The translations under genes were made by a program, and so were the position numbers. This document shows positions 21,704-33,925 of a stretch of 64,000 bases of DNA, in pieces. The notes under the pieces were generated by a model that did not search any database, had not been told where the DNA came from, and saw only the letters and a list, made by a program, of their open reading frames with translations. Location of the stretch: assembly GCA_017590115.1 (NCBI GenBank), contig JAGGNK010006615.1, forward strand, positions 310,001 to 374,000, written 5' to 3'. Position 1 is the first letter of the stretch. Each line of letters opens with the position of its first letter. Source of the DNA: Montifringilla adamsi (lineage: Eukaryota; Chordata; Aves; Passeriformes; Passeridae).

Positions 21704-24350
21704 AGAAACCTCAAATCTCGCTGCGTTGTATTTAGGTGACTGCAGACGCTGGAGGATGGCTATCACATGTTTTCTCTGAAGAATGTTACAGCAATACTGG
21801 CGTATGAATGCAAGGTGGGGAAAAAAGATAACGATGGGCCAAGCCCCTAAACTGTGCAGTGGTGACTTGGGGCAAGCTGGTGACGTGGGGAGATTTGGGA
21901 CAAGACTGAACTTGCCCTTCACAGTGGTCCGAGAACACTTTCAGGAACCCAGTTTCCCCAGTCACCCTCTGGTCCCAAGCAGTTCAGCGTGCCTACAGGA
22001 TGAAGCAAAAAAAATCTGTCAGTCTGTTGGAACTTGGGATCACACGCCACACAGGAAAAGCCAGTTGCTGGACCTTTGACTAGAGAAGAGTTGCTCCTCT
22101 TCTCTAAAGTGTGGATCCTGCTGGACAGGGATCTAGTGGTGGTTATTAAAATTTGTTAAAGACAACCACTATCTTTATTGGAAGGTTATTTGTTACAGGA
22201 TATTGTTTTTTGGACTAAAAGTTGTAATTCTATGAATTAACACAGTGTTGCATAGTTCTAGTCTATAGTAAAAATATATAGTATAAGTTTATATATATAG
22301 TATGTATACATAAAATATAAATGTGTGCACTGCTTGTGCATGTCATAAGTATTTAACTATTAATCAAAAGTTGTTTGTTTAATCTCAAAACAGTATGAAA
22401 ATGTATTCAAAACATGACAAAACTCAATATAAAAAGATATATAAACAACAAAAAAGGATCATATTTTCTGATGATAAAGGAAATAAATCATGCTTCAGAG
22501 AGGGAAGCATACTTTGGCATTATATAAGATATGTATCTGAATATAAATTACACAAAAACAGATACATAGGTAATTGTGGAAGGATTCTTTCAATATTACA
22601 AAGAATTTCTTGATAACAGTACAATTCTGCTGTGTCTTTATAACTAACAAAATAACTTCAATAGAAGTAGATCCTAAAGTTGAATCTCAAATTTTGCTGA
22701 GAATGTTATTTATTCAAAGAAAGCAACTACCTCTCTTTGAAGAAATAATAGAATTGAGCATTTCAGTGGTACAAGAAAGTAGCCTTGGATTTTTGAATGT
22801 TTAATTATACTTATGGACAAAGGTTCTTACCTTGTACTTTCTTTCCATTTCATTTCATGGCCTCATTTCAGTTCCAGAATGATGGAGCTGTGGCAGCACA
22901 TCCAGTGGCTGGTTACATGGGGATGACCCATCTCACTGAGGGGATATTGCCTTTGGCTGGCTTCGGAGGAGCTGAATTAAACATATTGGTTGCTGTGAAG
23001 GCAAACAGTAAATTTGCCAGTCAATTCGTGTCAGGTTCCATCCTAAACAGTATTTTTCATGGGTCCAAGACAGCAAGAAAAAGGCTGATGCTTTTTCATA
23101 GCTACCTCTAAGGTCACTGGTGAGAGCTCCTTCTCTTAACTACTCTTGTATATAAGCACATTTGCATTTTTAAGGCTGTATAGTTACACTTTGTTATTTG
23201 TGTCTATTCAAATTATGTCTTCTTCTCTCTTGTGGTGAATTCTTTTTTGTATTTATAATTTATTTTTCTGTTACATCTTCTTAATCTGCCTTTGCAAAAT
23301 TGTCATTATGTAACTCTGGTCACTCTCACAGCCTGTGCAGGGGCTGTTATGTATTGACACTGACTTCTGTCACTGAGCAGAAGCTGACTGACTTAGCCTT
23401 CTTTCCACATGGAAGACTTAACCCCATCCATCCCAGTGGTGTTACAGGGAGCACTGCTGTTGGCTTGAGCCACATGTATGGTTCCCTTCCCCTCTAAGCG
23501 AGCCAGTACCTTTTCAGGGAGAATACAATATTTCAAAAATAGCTGTTATTTATCTTATACTGCAAAGCAGTGCATTTTACTGACATGTACATAGGTCAGT
23601 TTTTCGGGTACTAAAAAATAAAGGCAAAGAGTTTCAGACCAGCAGAACATCAGCTCCCAGGTTAGCACTGCATCCAGCTGGGCAAAACTTCATCAAAGAC
23701 ATCTCCAGCTTGATAAGAAGGGTTGCTGTTGTATATCCTGTGCTTGGTGGAGTCTTGGAATCTTCATCAAGGACACTGAACAATGATGATGCCTGTCTGG
23801 AACTCTCAGAAGAACTCAGCATTAGCATTCACATTAGTAGCTGAAAAGTATGTGAATAAAACTGTTCTGTTCAATGAATGCTGCTTTCAAAGTCAACAGG
23901 AAATGGGGTGTGGATTTGTAGAACCCACCCTGTTCTTCAGGCTGTAGCACATATAAATATTACCAAAAAAATATATACTCATAAATGCAGTCATGGGGAT
24001 ATCCAAGTTTACTGTTAGCACAGTATTTGTCTGCCTAGTTATGCAAAGACTATTTGCTTTTTTTCAAATGTTTTAGGTTTTTCTGTGCATTGTTAAGAAT
24101 GGCAGTGTTTAACAGGAGCTCAGGAAAAAGGCACAGATGCAAGAGGTCAGTGCCAGTATATGACCAAGTGCTTGCTGATGTCCACCCTAGATTTCTTTTT
24201 TTACTTCTGCAAAGGTTCTGCTTTATGACTTTATCAACATGAGTTTGTTTTCCTTAAGGCCTGTTCTGGATGAGTGCCAGATGTGTTGCTGTATGCCTCA
24301 TGTATGTCTTGAATACTTGCTAAGATAATAAATACAAAGTGTTTACGAGA
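21704..24350 (+). other. PMAIP1: Probable PMAIP1 3' UTR, several poly(A) signals
   Basis: AT-rich sequence with several ATTTA pentamers follows the stop. AATAAA hexamers lie at 23,617-23,622, 23,855-23,860 (followed by GTT-rich text) and 24,327-24,332 (followed by GTGTTTACG). Mammalian NOXA mRNA also carries an AU-rich 3' UTR. The true end cannot be chosen from sequence; 23.88 kb or 24.35 kb are the best candidates. Confidence 0.45.
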
Positions 24351-27300
24351 AAAATGAGTCACAAAGTTTGCTATCACTCAGGTTTTCTTCTGTGGATTGT
24401 GAAAGCATGATTGTATTGTGCAAATTCCTTCCACGCTTCCATGTCAACAGGGCAGAAGCAGGAGGGCAAAAGCAGAGTGCCAGCAGGTATGCTTTGGTAG
24501 ATTAGGCTTTGCCTTCTGCCTTTGAGAGGAAAAAAACACAACCATTACCTTGAACTTCAAAATGAGACACCTATTCTAACCCTTTTTGTTAACTACTGGC
24601 TGCAGAATATTTGGATGGTATTGGGGGCCCATTACTTCTACCAGAGTAGCTGCAGCTTTGTAAAGGAGTGTTCCTTGTAAAGGATAGACATCCAAGTTAA
24701 GGGTTTTGTCTAAGATGCAGGCAGAAAGGAATACAGCATTTTGTCAGGCAAAGTTTTACTTTCACCACATTTCGAAGCTGGAGTTTGGGAAGAGTGGGAA
24801 ATTATGCTGCTTATCACAAGGGAATAGCAGGGGATAGTGCAGAGCACATTCTTCTTCCCTAAAGCTGGAACTCAAACATGTGTCCGCGCAGAGGAGAGCC
24901 TGAGGTCCTCCCCTGCTATGCCAAGCACATCAGCAGGCTCCCTGCTCACTCACTGTGCTGCTTTTTCCCAGCTTCACAGGCAAGAAGCACCATCTCTGTA
25001 GCTCACATTCCCAGTGCAAGGAGGATTAAGAACTTCTGGGTCAAACAGACTTGTTTCTAATAACCAGAAAAAAGCCCCAAAGAAATGCAACTCCCTGTTC
25101 TTTCTCACCAGCAGAAGCCAGGAAAATTTTTACTTTGGAGGGCATCAGTCTAGTGAAAAGTGCCACCGTAGGTGCTGCACAGAGGTTTCACTAGCAAATC
25201 ATACTTGTGTGACTCATCAGACTTGTGAAAGCATTCAGACACTCTCACCTGCTTCCCACTGGAATCTGGTCCCTCTCCAGCCCTCCAGAGCAGTGTCCAG
25301 TCACCTACACAGCATGATGCTTGTGACCTGCTCCTCCCTAAAGGGCAGAGGGAAAAAAAATCCTATCACTGGGGCATGGCATTGCAATCTAAATGCACTT
25401 GACTCACCCACAAGCATCTGATATCAAAAAAGCAAAACAAACCCACCTGGCGAAGCAAACTGACAAAGCTGCCACCCTGTAACACTCTCCATTTACCAAA
25501 GCACCTGGCTGGCAAGTGCAGCCCTGGGTCATGTTTGCACCATGGTTCCCTACGTGAAAACCAGCCTGGCCCCCTCAGCCAGCTCATGCCTTCACACCTG
25601 AGACAGGATGCACAAGTGGTATTTCCCAAACAAAGTGACAGACAAGGAGATACTTCCTCTTCCCCTCATGAGATGTTTTTGCAAATCAGCTGAAAAACAA
25701 TGTCTCATATGCTGCTCATTATTTTTAGTAGACACTGCTGGATTGAATCACTTTCCTCCCATTAACACAAGAGGGTGTGAGGGGATGATGTGCATCCATG
25801 GAGGCGTAAGGAGGCCGGACAGGAAGAGTTGGGGATATAATGCATTGCCTTTCAGTCTGGCAGGGTCTCCCCTGAAGCAGGTGACTGTCTGATGGCAGCA
25901 CTGTCAGTGAGCAATAGTCCCAAAATCTGTTACAGCTGTAAACAAGGGTCCTCACCCAAGTGCGTCAGGACGTTGTCTGGCCCGTGTAATAAACGGGCCA
26001 CACCAAGGCTGCCCTGCCTTCTCACGCATGGGCTCTTTACAATGCAATTCTCACCAGCTCTCTGAAAGCATGGAGGTTTGTGTCACTCCTTCAGCAACAG
26101 GAGATATCCCATGAAACAGCAGTGGCCACAAATGAAACAGTTTCAGCCATTTCATCTTCAGCCATTTCATCTTTGGTGGCTTTGGTGTCATTTCCTCAAA
26201 CCCATGAAAGGATGTTGGGAGCGACAAGAGGTTCAGAGGCTCAGCTCCTTCATGACATGGTCATCACTTGGAACCTTTTGGTAGTGGACAAGGCAGCTTG
26301 CAAATCTCAGGAAAAAAAATTACTTTCAGCAGCACCCCCAAAAAAGGCCAATAATAGGATGCTGGCACTTCCTCCTTCAGCTTCTGGGTCCAAGCTGGGA
26401 TTCCAGTCCTCTACTGCATGGCAGAAATTAAGGGCAGCATTCTGCTTCTACCTTCCCATTTGTGCTCTTGACAAAGCTGCAACAAAGGCAGGAGGCCACA
26501 GTCATATCTGCCCTGCTTCAGATCAGGAATTAGGGAGGCAATTTTTGACACGAGCAGCTGGACACTGGACATTACCCAGCACCACCATAGCACATCAAGG
26601 AAATGGCTTTGGTATGTAGGGAAAAATCCAAGGAATTTCAGCACCAGGTAACTTGTTTGCTCAGTGCAACAGTATCAGACTGATTCAGCTGCACAGAGGG
26701 GTGAGGCCAGCACATATGCAACTATCAGTGGAAAGGCAGGAAATTCTGCATTTAATATTGACTAACTTCAGAAAATACCCTGACTGACACAAAATATCCT
26801 TCTAGTCACAGCTTTACACTCCATGGGACAGAAGGGCAACTTCTTGTTTTAAGGAATGACGTTTATTGCATGAAATGTTCTTTCATATCATCATTAAAAG
26901 TGAGGGTTTTTTAAAAGGAAATCAATTCTTCCAATCATTATTAATTTGTGAAGTATTTTAGCTGGGTCAAGTGCTTTAATACACACAACTACATGAAAGA
27001 GGAAGTAATGACTGGCTTTCCCTATAAACAGAGTCCAAAACGGGCTTTTACTAAAGGCTGATAGAGACAGTCTGGTTTCAGCCATGCTCCTGAGAAGAAG
27101 AAACACTTAATTTACCAGAAGTGGTGGGGAATCAGTCCTAGATAATGCAGATCGTTCGCTCCCCAGGCATCTATTGGTATGAGGCTGGGCACAAGAAGAA
27201 GGGGCTACAAAAGCAGTTATGCAGTATTGCATAGAAAGGAAAAAATCAAGTACCCAAATGCTGGACCAAAAATCTCCCAGCACCAGGCAAGAAGGCATGG

Positions 27301-29894
27301 GCCAGGGACTGGCAGCAGGGCGGACATGCCACCTGTGCAGCTATGGCTGGCTCTGTGGCTGACCTTGCATGGCCATGGGCACCACGAAGTGCAGCCCAGG
27401 GACATGGTCTGGGAAGGTTTTACTTCTTTTTGTCATTGCAGTGATGTGCTGCCCTGTGCCACTACTTCTCTGTATTCATGGGTGTCATACCCAGCCACCA
27501 CCTGCCCTGCTCCTGGCCAGCCAGATTCCAGGGTGGCCTGTGGGAACCTTCTCCCCAAGGGCCCTCCTTCACAGCATCCCAGCTCGGGGACAGTGACCAT
27601 TAGCATCTGGCCAAATGTGGTAAAGTGGCATTTTTGATACATTCCTGGAAATACAGATAAAGGAACAGACACACTAGAATCACAGACCCTATTCAGATTG
27701 CATTCAGTGATGCTAGCAGGGAACAGGAGAGCAGCAAAACTGTAAAACAACGAGAAATGAAATGGAACTTTTTAGGTAGAATCATGTTTCAAGTTCCTCA
27801 TTTTCCCATGCCCTAAGGCTTTCATGACTGAGAGAAGTAAAAATTTTCTAGTACTTCACATGTCTTGGTGGATAAATGAAGTCACATGCACTAATCCATT
27901 TACAGGTAAATTCATTGTGTCTTCTTGCTTTTGTATTCCCCTTTACTTAGTTACTGACTGTGGCAATTCAGATTTCAATTGAAGATACTAAAGACTAATC
28001 TTACAAGAGCCAGGATGCTTGGAGGGTTGAGCCCTGCTGAGCCCAGCTCAGGCCATGTGTTGGAGAAATCAGGACAGACAGGAAGATGGATAAGGGGGAG
28101 TCAGTGAAAGAGAGGAGAGGAGCTGGGCTGGCCCAGCACTGGTGGCAGCAGGGGCGAGCAGAAAGGCAGAGGAAATCATGACTGAAAATATCTTCTTCTT
28201 TTTCACCATGTGGCCCTGGGGGGGAAGCCAGGCTCCAGTTGGGGACAGATGTGCCGAACCAAGCTTGAGGGGACTGCATATATCATCCTACAGATTCCCA
28301 TCCGTCTCCTTCCCAATCTGCTGGTTTTATGCCTTGCACAGTTTCACTACACAACAGCACAGACTCGGCAGCATCCCTCATCACCACCGCTGTGTGCAAG
28401 GCAGAGGGATAGGGAAAAAAAAGGGTCCCACGGCAAATGGAAAACCGGTACAGCACAAAGCTCCTCCTCTTCCCCTCCAGCCCAGGAAAGAGCCCACGTG
28501 CCCAGAGGGCAGGCTGGGAGCCAGCCACACTGGCCTTTCCCACAGGATGAGTCAGCAGAGGTTGTGGGCTTATCCCTCCTCACGAGGTGCTTGCTCGCTT
28601 GCACCCTTGCAGCGTGGCACCCGGAGAAGGAAACCGAAAGCAAAACCAGCGGCTTCTGGGGCACAAACCTGGGGAGGGGGGAAATGCCCTCTGCACCACT
28701 TGCATAGGAGGGCAAATGCCTTCCTTCTCCTCGCACAAAACCCCACCTGGCCCTTTCAGGCAGCACTGTGCACAGGACGAAATGGTGAGGCTTGCCAGGC
28801 CTGGCACAAGACGCAGGCGAGTGCCATGGGTACAGCAGGGAAAGGTCAGGACTGCCCTGTGCCATGTGGGAGTGCTGCTGCAAGTGCCCAGCCCAGCAGG
28901 CAAACACAGAGCAATGCACGCCAGCCTGCAGTGCAGATATAAACACTCCAACTCACCAGGCCCTGCCTCCAGCTCAGCCCTCCCCACAGCGACCAGCTGA
29001 TGTGTCAGCGTGCTGCCATTCTGGGCACGAACCATTTGGGCACCTCCAGCATTCCACACATCAGAGCAGCTCAGAGGAGAACTTTCTGGGCTGGCTCATC
29101 TTTCCGTGAGGAAGGCTTGCTCTGGCCTGCTGTGCAGTGACTGTGAAGTGACTTGTGTCTAGAAGAGTGGCCCACTTGGTGCAAACCTCCCCAGTTTGGA
29201 GGCTGTGGTCTCCACCTCCCATGCTGAGCTCCACTTCAGCTCCGCTCCATCCACAGAGTGTCTCCAGCCCAGCCTGTTCCACCAGCTCACTGTGGCTTTG
29301 AAGGGAATTTTATCCTCAGAGTAGGTGGGAAACTAGAACAAATACCAGGTTAGGCCGAGCTTTATAAAGTCATTCTCTACACACACAATCAGGGTCTCGG
29401 CAGGAGGTACAGTTTATAGGCAGCATGCTCCACGGACTGCTGCTTTGAGGAAAACTCCACATTTTCCTGGAACAGGGACAGGAAAAAACAAGATACCGAA
29501 GCAGGTTTTATAAAATATCTCATACCACTTCTTAAATGTTTGAGTCCTCTTCACACTGGCACTTTTTAAGAGGGTACTGTTTTAGTTCTAGCTTAGATGC
29601 ACACATGGATAGCATTTACATAGTCTTTGACTGCTCTCTCTGACATCCTTTCCCTGTGATGCCAGTTCCAACTGTGGACCAGACAGACTCTGGCATAACA
29701 AATTAAATATCTAGAGGAGTACTAAGGATACCATTTATTTTCAAAATCACTAAAAAACCCAAGCAAAACAGTTTATGGCAATACAGATTGACATAGAAGG
29801 GACAGAAATCAAAAAATGTACAATCTATTTCATGTTATTGCACTGACTTTTTTATAATATACAAGGCATATTAAACAGTTTTAATTAAAAGAAG
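24351..29894. other. Spacer between the convergent PMAIP1 and PDZD2 genes
   Basis: No recognised gene. A GC-rich block (28,140-29,060) has long open frames on both strands, as expected from low stop-codon density, without family motifs. An 8-bp-arm inverted repeat (TGGCCCGT/ACGGGCCA) lies at 25,978-26,000. Confidence 0.5.
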
Positions 29895-29914
29895 TTTTAT
29901 TTATATAAATAAAA
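29895..29914. terminator. Palindromic, two-way poly(A) signal
   Basis: TTTTATTTATATAAATAAAA is a perfect 20-bp palindrome. It places AATAAA on the - strand (29,901-29,896) and on the + strand (29,908-29,913). It is a reasonable 3' end for PDZD2, giving a 3' UTR of about 3.9 kb. That transcripts actually end here is inference. Confidence 0.45.
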
Positions 29915-32900
29915 GTGTAAATATACAATATTATACAATAAGTGTATCAGACTAACACACAAAATCTACCTACAGTGGGATCCCCATTTCTCTCATGAGC
30001 TAGTCTACTCTTCATCAATATTTCCACTTGTACATTTACATAACCTAAACATAGAAACAGGTAAACATTCCCATCTGGGAACACTTCCTTCAGAATTTGA
30101 CAAGAACCACTGCAGAACATTTATCAGGGTTAATTTTAAAGTGAGGGTCATTAGGAAATATGAATCACTTAACAGTTTCTTAATATTTATCTGTCCTTCT
30201 ATTATTTTTTTTAGCAATAAAATGATCAAATGTTTTTCCCTCCCTAATCTCAGAGTTTTCAATACAGATGCAGTCCCTAGAGAAGCTGGAAAGAGCTTCC
30301 AGGTACAAAAGGTTGCAGAATATGCAATGGCAGCATCTCACTGCTCTCATATCCGTGATGTGCACCTTCAGCTGCCCCAGGCCTGGATGCACCAAAGCCC
30401 CAAACCTTCTCCATCTAGGAGCAAACTCCCCTTATGTGGAATGCCTTCAGCTCCCTGGTGAAGAAGTGCATAATTTCATCTTGATTTTTTGCTCTTCTAG
30501 GATGCAGCTGCCAAGTCTCTGCTGTCCTAGAGTTTGGCCAACACTCCAGCAGGGTGAAGAATCACCATGGGGACTGATATGCAAACAGCAAGGCCAAAAA
30601 ATGGTTGAGATCCTACTGAATACTGATGAACTAATGCAACATCCTCCATCATTTCAGTGCGATCAGGCTCTCAGAAAAAGAACATTTACTTTGCCAGGTG
30701 TGTAACCAAAATTCTACTACTGCTTGGTCTAAGCATCTTGTCTGTAATAAAGCAGACACCCATACTGCATAAATCCTGGAGCTTTTTAAGGGCATGTCAC
30801 CCCAAGAGAGATGTCAGGAAATGCTGCTGCAATTACACCAACATCAGTGAAGATGTTGTTCTTTCACAAGGAAAAAAAAAAGGTATTTTCAGGAACAGAA
30901 ACAATCAGGGTTAAATACAATTCTGCTTGCTCTAATGTTAGTAGAGAAGTGTTATCTTTCTATCCATAGTAACTATTATCAGATTTAAAACATTAAACCT
31001 ATCTTTTAAATTATAGCTACTACTGAATCACACACAAAAATCCCCATTTCTGTTTGCTGTTACTCAGCCAACACTTATCTACGTGCATGTAAAATAAAAT
31101 ACTGAACAGTATCTGATTACTGAAAAAAAGCCTTCTAAATCACTCACAATGAACAGTACCTGCAAATAAGCATCTGAAAATACCACCACGTATCATCTTA
31201 AGACACCTCAAATTAACTTTAATTTACAAAATGAAGACTTTACCTTTGAGCTCACACCAGTTTAGGAGTGAGGGAGACATATGCCTCCCTGCGATGGAAC
31301 CTTCGGAATTCTAGACTGTGGACTGAAAAAAATGCCATTGCCTAAAACACAACTGTGATTTACCACATTAAAGTAGCAAAAAGTCAGTACTGCACTGCAC
31401 GTATTATACGTATACAGGTATGCATTCACTACGCTGCATTAAATTCCACATGCATTTTATGTATCTATTATACACTCTATTACAGTCGGATTTTGGTCAT
31501 TCCTGAACAAGGCCTCACCATTCAGCTGTCCCTGCTGAATTATCTTCTCCCTGTTTTTCAGCAAATATGCAGGGGTAAGCTCTTCTATCCCATCGCAGGC
31601 CTGGAATCTGTGTGGTCCTCCAGCCCTAAGAGCTGCATCCTCCTGAAGCCTCTCCCACCTCGGAGGTGACCGGAGGCATGGACCAGTCCCGACAGAGTGG
31701 CTGAGCTTTGGGTTCTCAGGGGACCCAACTCCACAGACATCTCACAGCACTGAACCTGAATTAGTTTCAGCAGAAATCCTGCAGGCAAAGGAGCTGTAGG
31801 ACTACATACAGTATTGCCTTTCCTGTAACTAAAAGCTGCATCTCTCCCTGGATTCACATGCTAATATGTCACTGAAAAAGAATTAAACCTATTTATTCAT
31901 TTTTAGGCAAACATTGCACAGCTTTTCTATTCATCTGGTCTCAGGTTGCCTTGCAGAACTGAATTTTCTTCTGCTCATCATGAGCTGCAGTCTAATGAAA
32001 CTGTCACAGAGATGAACCCAAGTGAGTTGCTCCACTAACCTGGAAGCAATTGCTTCAAGCACTGCTGAATAAATGTGAATAAACTGAACTACAGTATGAT
32101 CTTGGGGAAGGGCCAAGTGACAAGCCCAGACCTTTTTGTAACAGCTATGTAGTGTCTTGGCTCACTGAAAACAGAGGCAGCACTTCAGACTTGGACTGGT
32201 TCCAGGCCGAGGACTCCTCACCCTGGGCATGTTGGCTGCAAGCAGTCTCCAGCCTAATGTGATGTACAACCTGAGCACTGTGGAACAAACAACTTGTTCT
32301 CAGCTGATAAGGACACTGGCCCATTTCCTCCTATATGCATTTTATGTTGTTTAGCTATCCCAGATGTAGGAAGAGAAATAACAGAGTCTAATCTCTTGCA
32401 CCCATACACTCCCCTCCCAGCACCACAGACTAAGCAGCATGGCCCACTACTGATACCTCTTCTGTGAGGAGAGGTGAGAAAATCCAAACTAAGCTCCTGT
32501 GGCATTGCAACCCTTTCTCTTCTGCTGTACCCAACACCATGGTTTCTCCCATCTACACAAACAGTTTTCAGTTTCACCACCCAGAACCCTCAGTATTAGC
32601 CCAGTCCTGACGCAGTTGGGTGTACTTGCATCATCCACACACATATCCTCAACCCACTCTCACACAAGCAAAAATAAATACTGGACAGGAGAAAACAAAG
32701 AAAACCAATTAAAAGCCACCACAAATATGGCCAGCTCAGATTTAATCTGTTATAATCCCCATTTTTAGATCACCACTTTTCAGCTTGAGTCTTTCAAGCT
32801 GGGCAGCCTTAAACCTCTTGAAGATAAATAAAAGCAGCCCAACTTGCAGACGTTCTTAGCGGTCACTGAAGTCTGTGGGATCTGTGAGTGCTCAGCACCT

Positions 32901-33758
32901 GAAATTATCCCCCTTTTAAAAATATATATACTTTAAAGGTGCCTAACATTAGAAGCCTAAATTTGAAAATTCAGACCCCAGTTTTTTACCGCCCCCATTT
33001 TAATAATAACTAACAACTCAGTATACACCTTGGTGGACAATCACCTATTATCTGGACATGATTTTCTTACAGATTTCTACTGCATTAACACCAAGTGCTT
33101 TCAGATACAAGTTGCACCTAGAAGTAGATTCAGTTGTAGTGGATGCTGAGTTAGTTCATTAATTTTAAGAGGATTTTTCAGCTTTGCAATAAAATGCTTG
33201 TATTTTAGGCATACGAGTTGTGCAAAATTATACTCTTTTGTCATGCACTTTTAGCAAAACTGCACTTAGAAGAATAAAGTGAGATTGTTCCAGACATTCT
33301 CTTATTACAACAAAAAAAGGGACCAGACCCTAAGGAAGTGTCCTTAAGTCTTATTTCAGCTAAGTGATATAGTACAGTCTAAAACCCACCCTTGTCAACA
33401 GGATGGCAACCAACAAGTTCTACTACCAACACTCTGCAAGATACTAAAAATATCAGGGACAGGCACAGTGTTATTTATCTCAGTCAAAATACTTTAAATC
33501 AAACCCAGGAGAGGTCTTGAAGTTCCAATAAAACTGCCACATAATACAAAATTGTCTCTAACTTTTGGCTTCCTTCATCCCCAGTCATTAGGTGAGATCT
33601 TTGAAGCTCATCACACGCTTGCTCAGTGGTTCTCCAAGGCTCTTAGCACCTCTCTGTAAAGCATTAAGACACTTCTGTGTGGCTTTATAAACAAAGACAG
33701 CTTTTAGACAGTTATAAATGGTTTGTCTTAGCAAGTGTGATTAGACGTAGTGCTTCCA
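29896..33758 (-). other. PDZD2: Probable PDZD2 3' UTR
   Basis: It begins just after the TGA at 33,761-33,759. There is no open frame of interest on the - strand. Possible poly(A) signals on the - strand lie near 31,890 (ATTTATTC on the + strand) and at 29,896-29,901. The length would be similar to the long human PDZD2 3' UTR. The end point is a guess. Confidence 0.4.
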
Positions 33759-33925
33759 TCATACTGCAGTTCTGTGTTTTCTGATTAGCAATTGAACAGG
33801 CCCCTCTGGCACAGATTTAATGATGTTCCAGGCATCGTAATGCATGAGCCCAATTAATGACTTCCCACTAACAGCAAGAATTTCATCTCCAGTTTCTATG
33901 TTTCCAGATTGCTCTGCAGCACCAC
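33759..33925 (-). CDS. PDZD2: PDZD2 last coding exon: PDZ6 second half and stop
   Basis: Encodes [20 protein letters not shown], then [20 protein letters not shown] and [10 protein letters not shown], then TGA at 33,761-33,759. Acceptor TGCTTCTAG, phase 1 in. The last three residues T-A-V fit a class I PDZ ligand; human PDZD2, as I recall it, ends differently (NSS). Confidence 0.95.

Noticed and set aside
20668..21922. Long - strand frames (348 and 336 codons) across the PMAIP1 CpG island
   Set aside because: They are by-products of the GC-rich promoter and 5' UTR repeats. The Arg/Pro/Ala-rich text reflects the tandem array, and the conserved product is NOXA on the other strand.
22797..23111. 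104-codon + strand frame after PMAIP1
   Set aside because: No family resemblance, it lies in the AT-rich probable 3' UTR, and nothing favours it over chance.
28142..28942. Open frame of 266 codons on the + strand, with a 199-codon frame opposite
   Set aside because: The block is GC-rich and open on several frames of both strands. The translations are Pro/Ser/Gly/Arg-rich with no domain, no splice logic and no recognisable family. Low stop density explains them.
24351..29894. Search for GOLPH3, the usual neighbour of PDZD2 in human
   Set aside because: No exon resembling GOLPH3 was seen on either strand.
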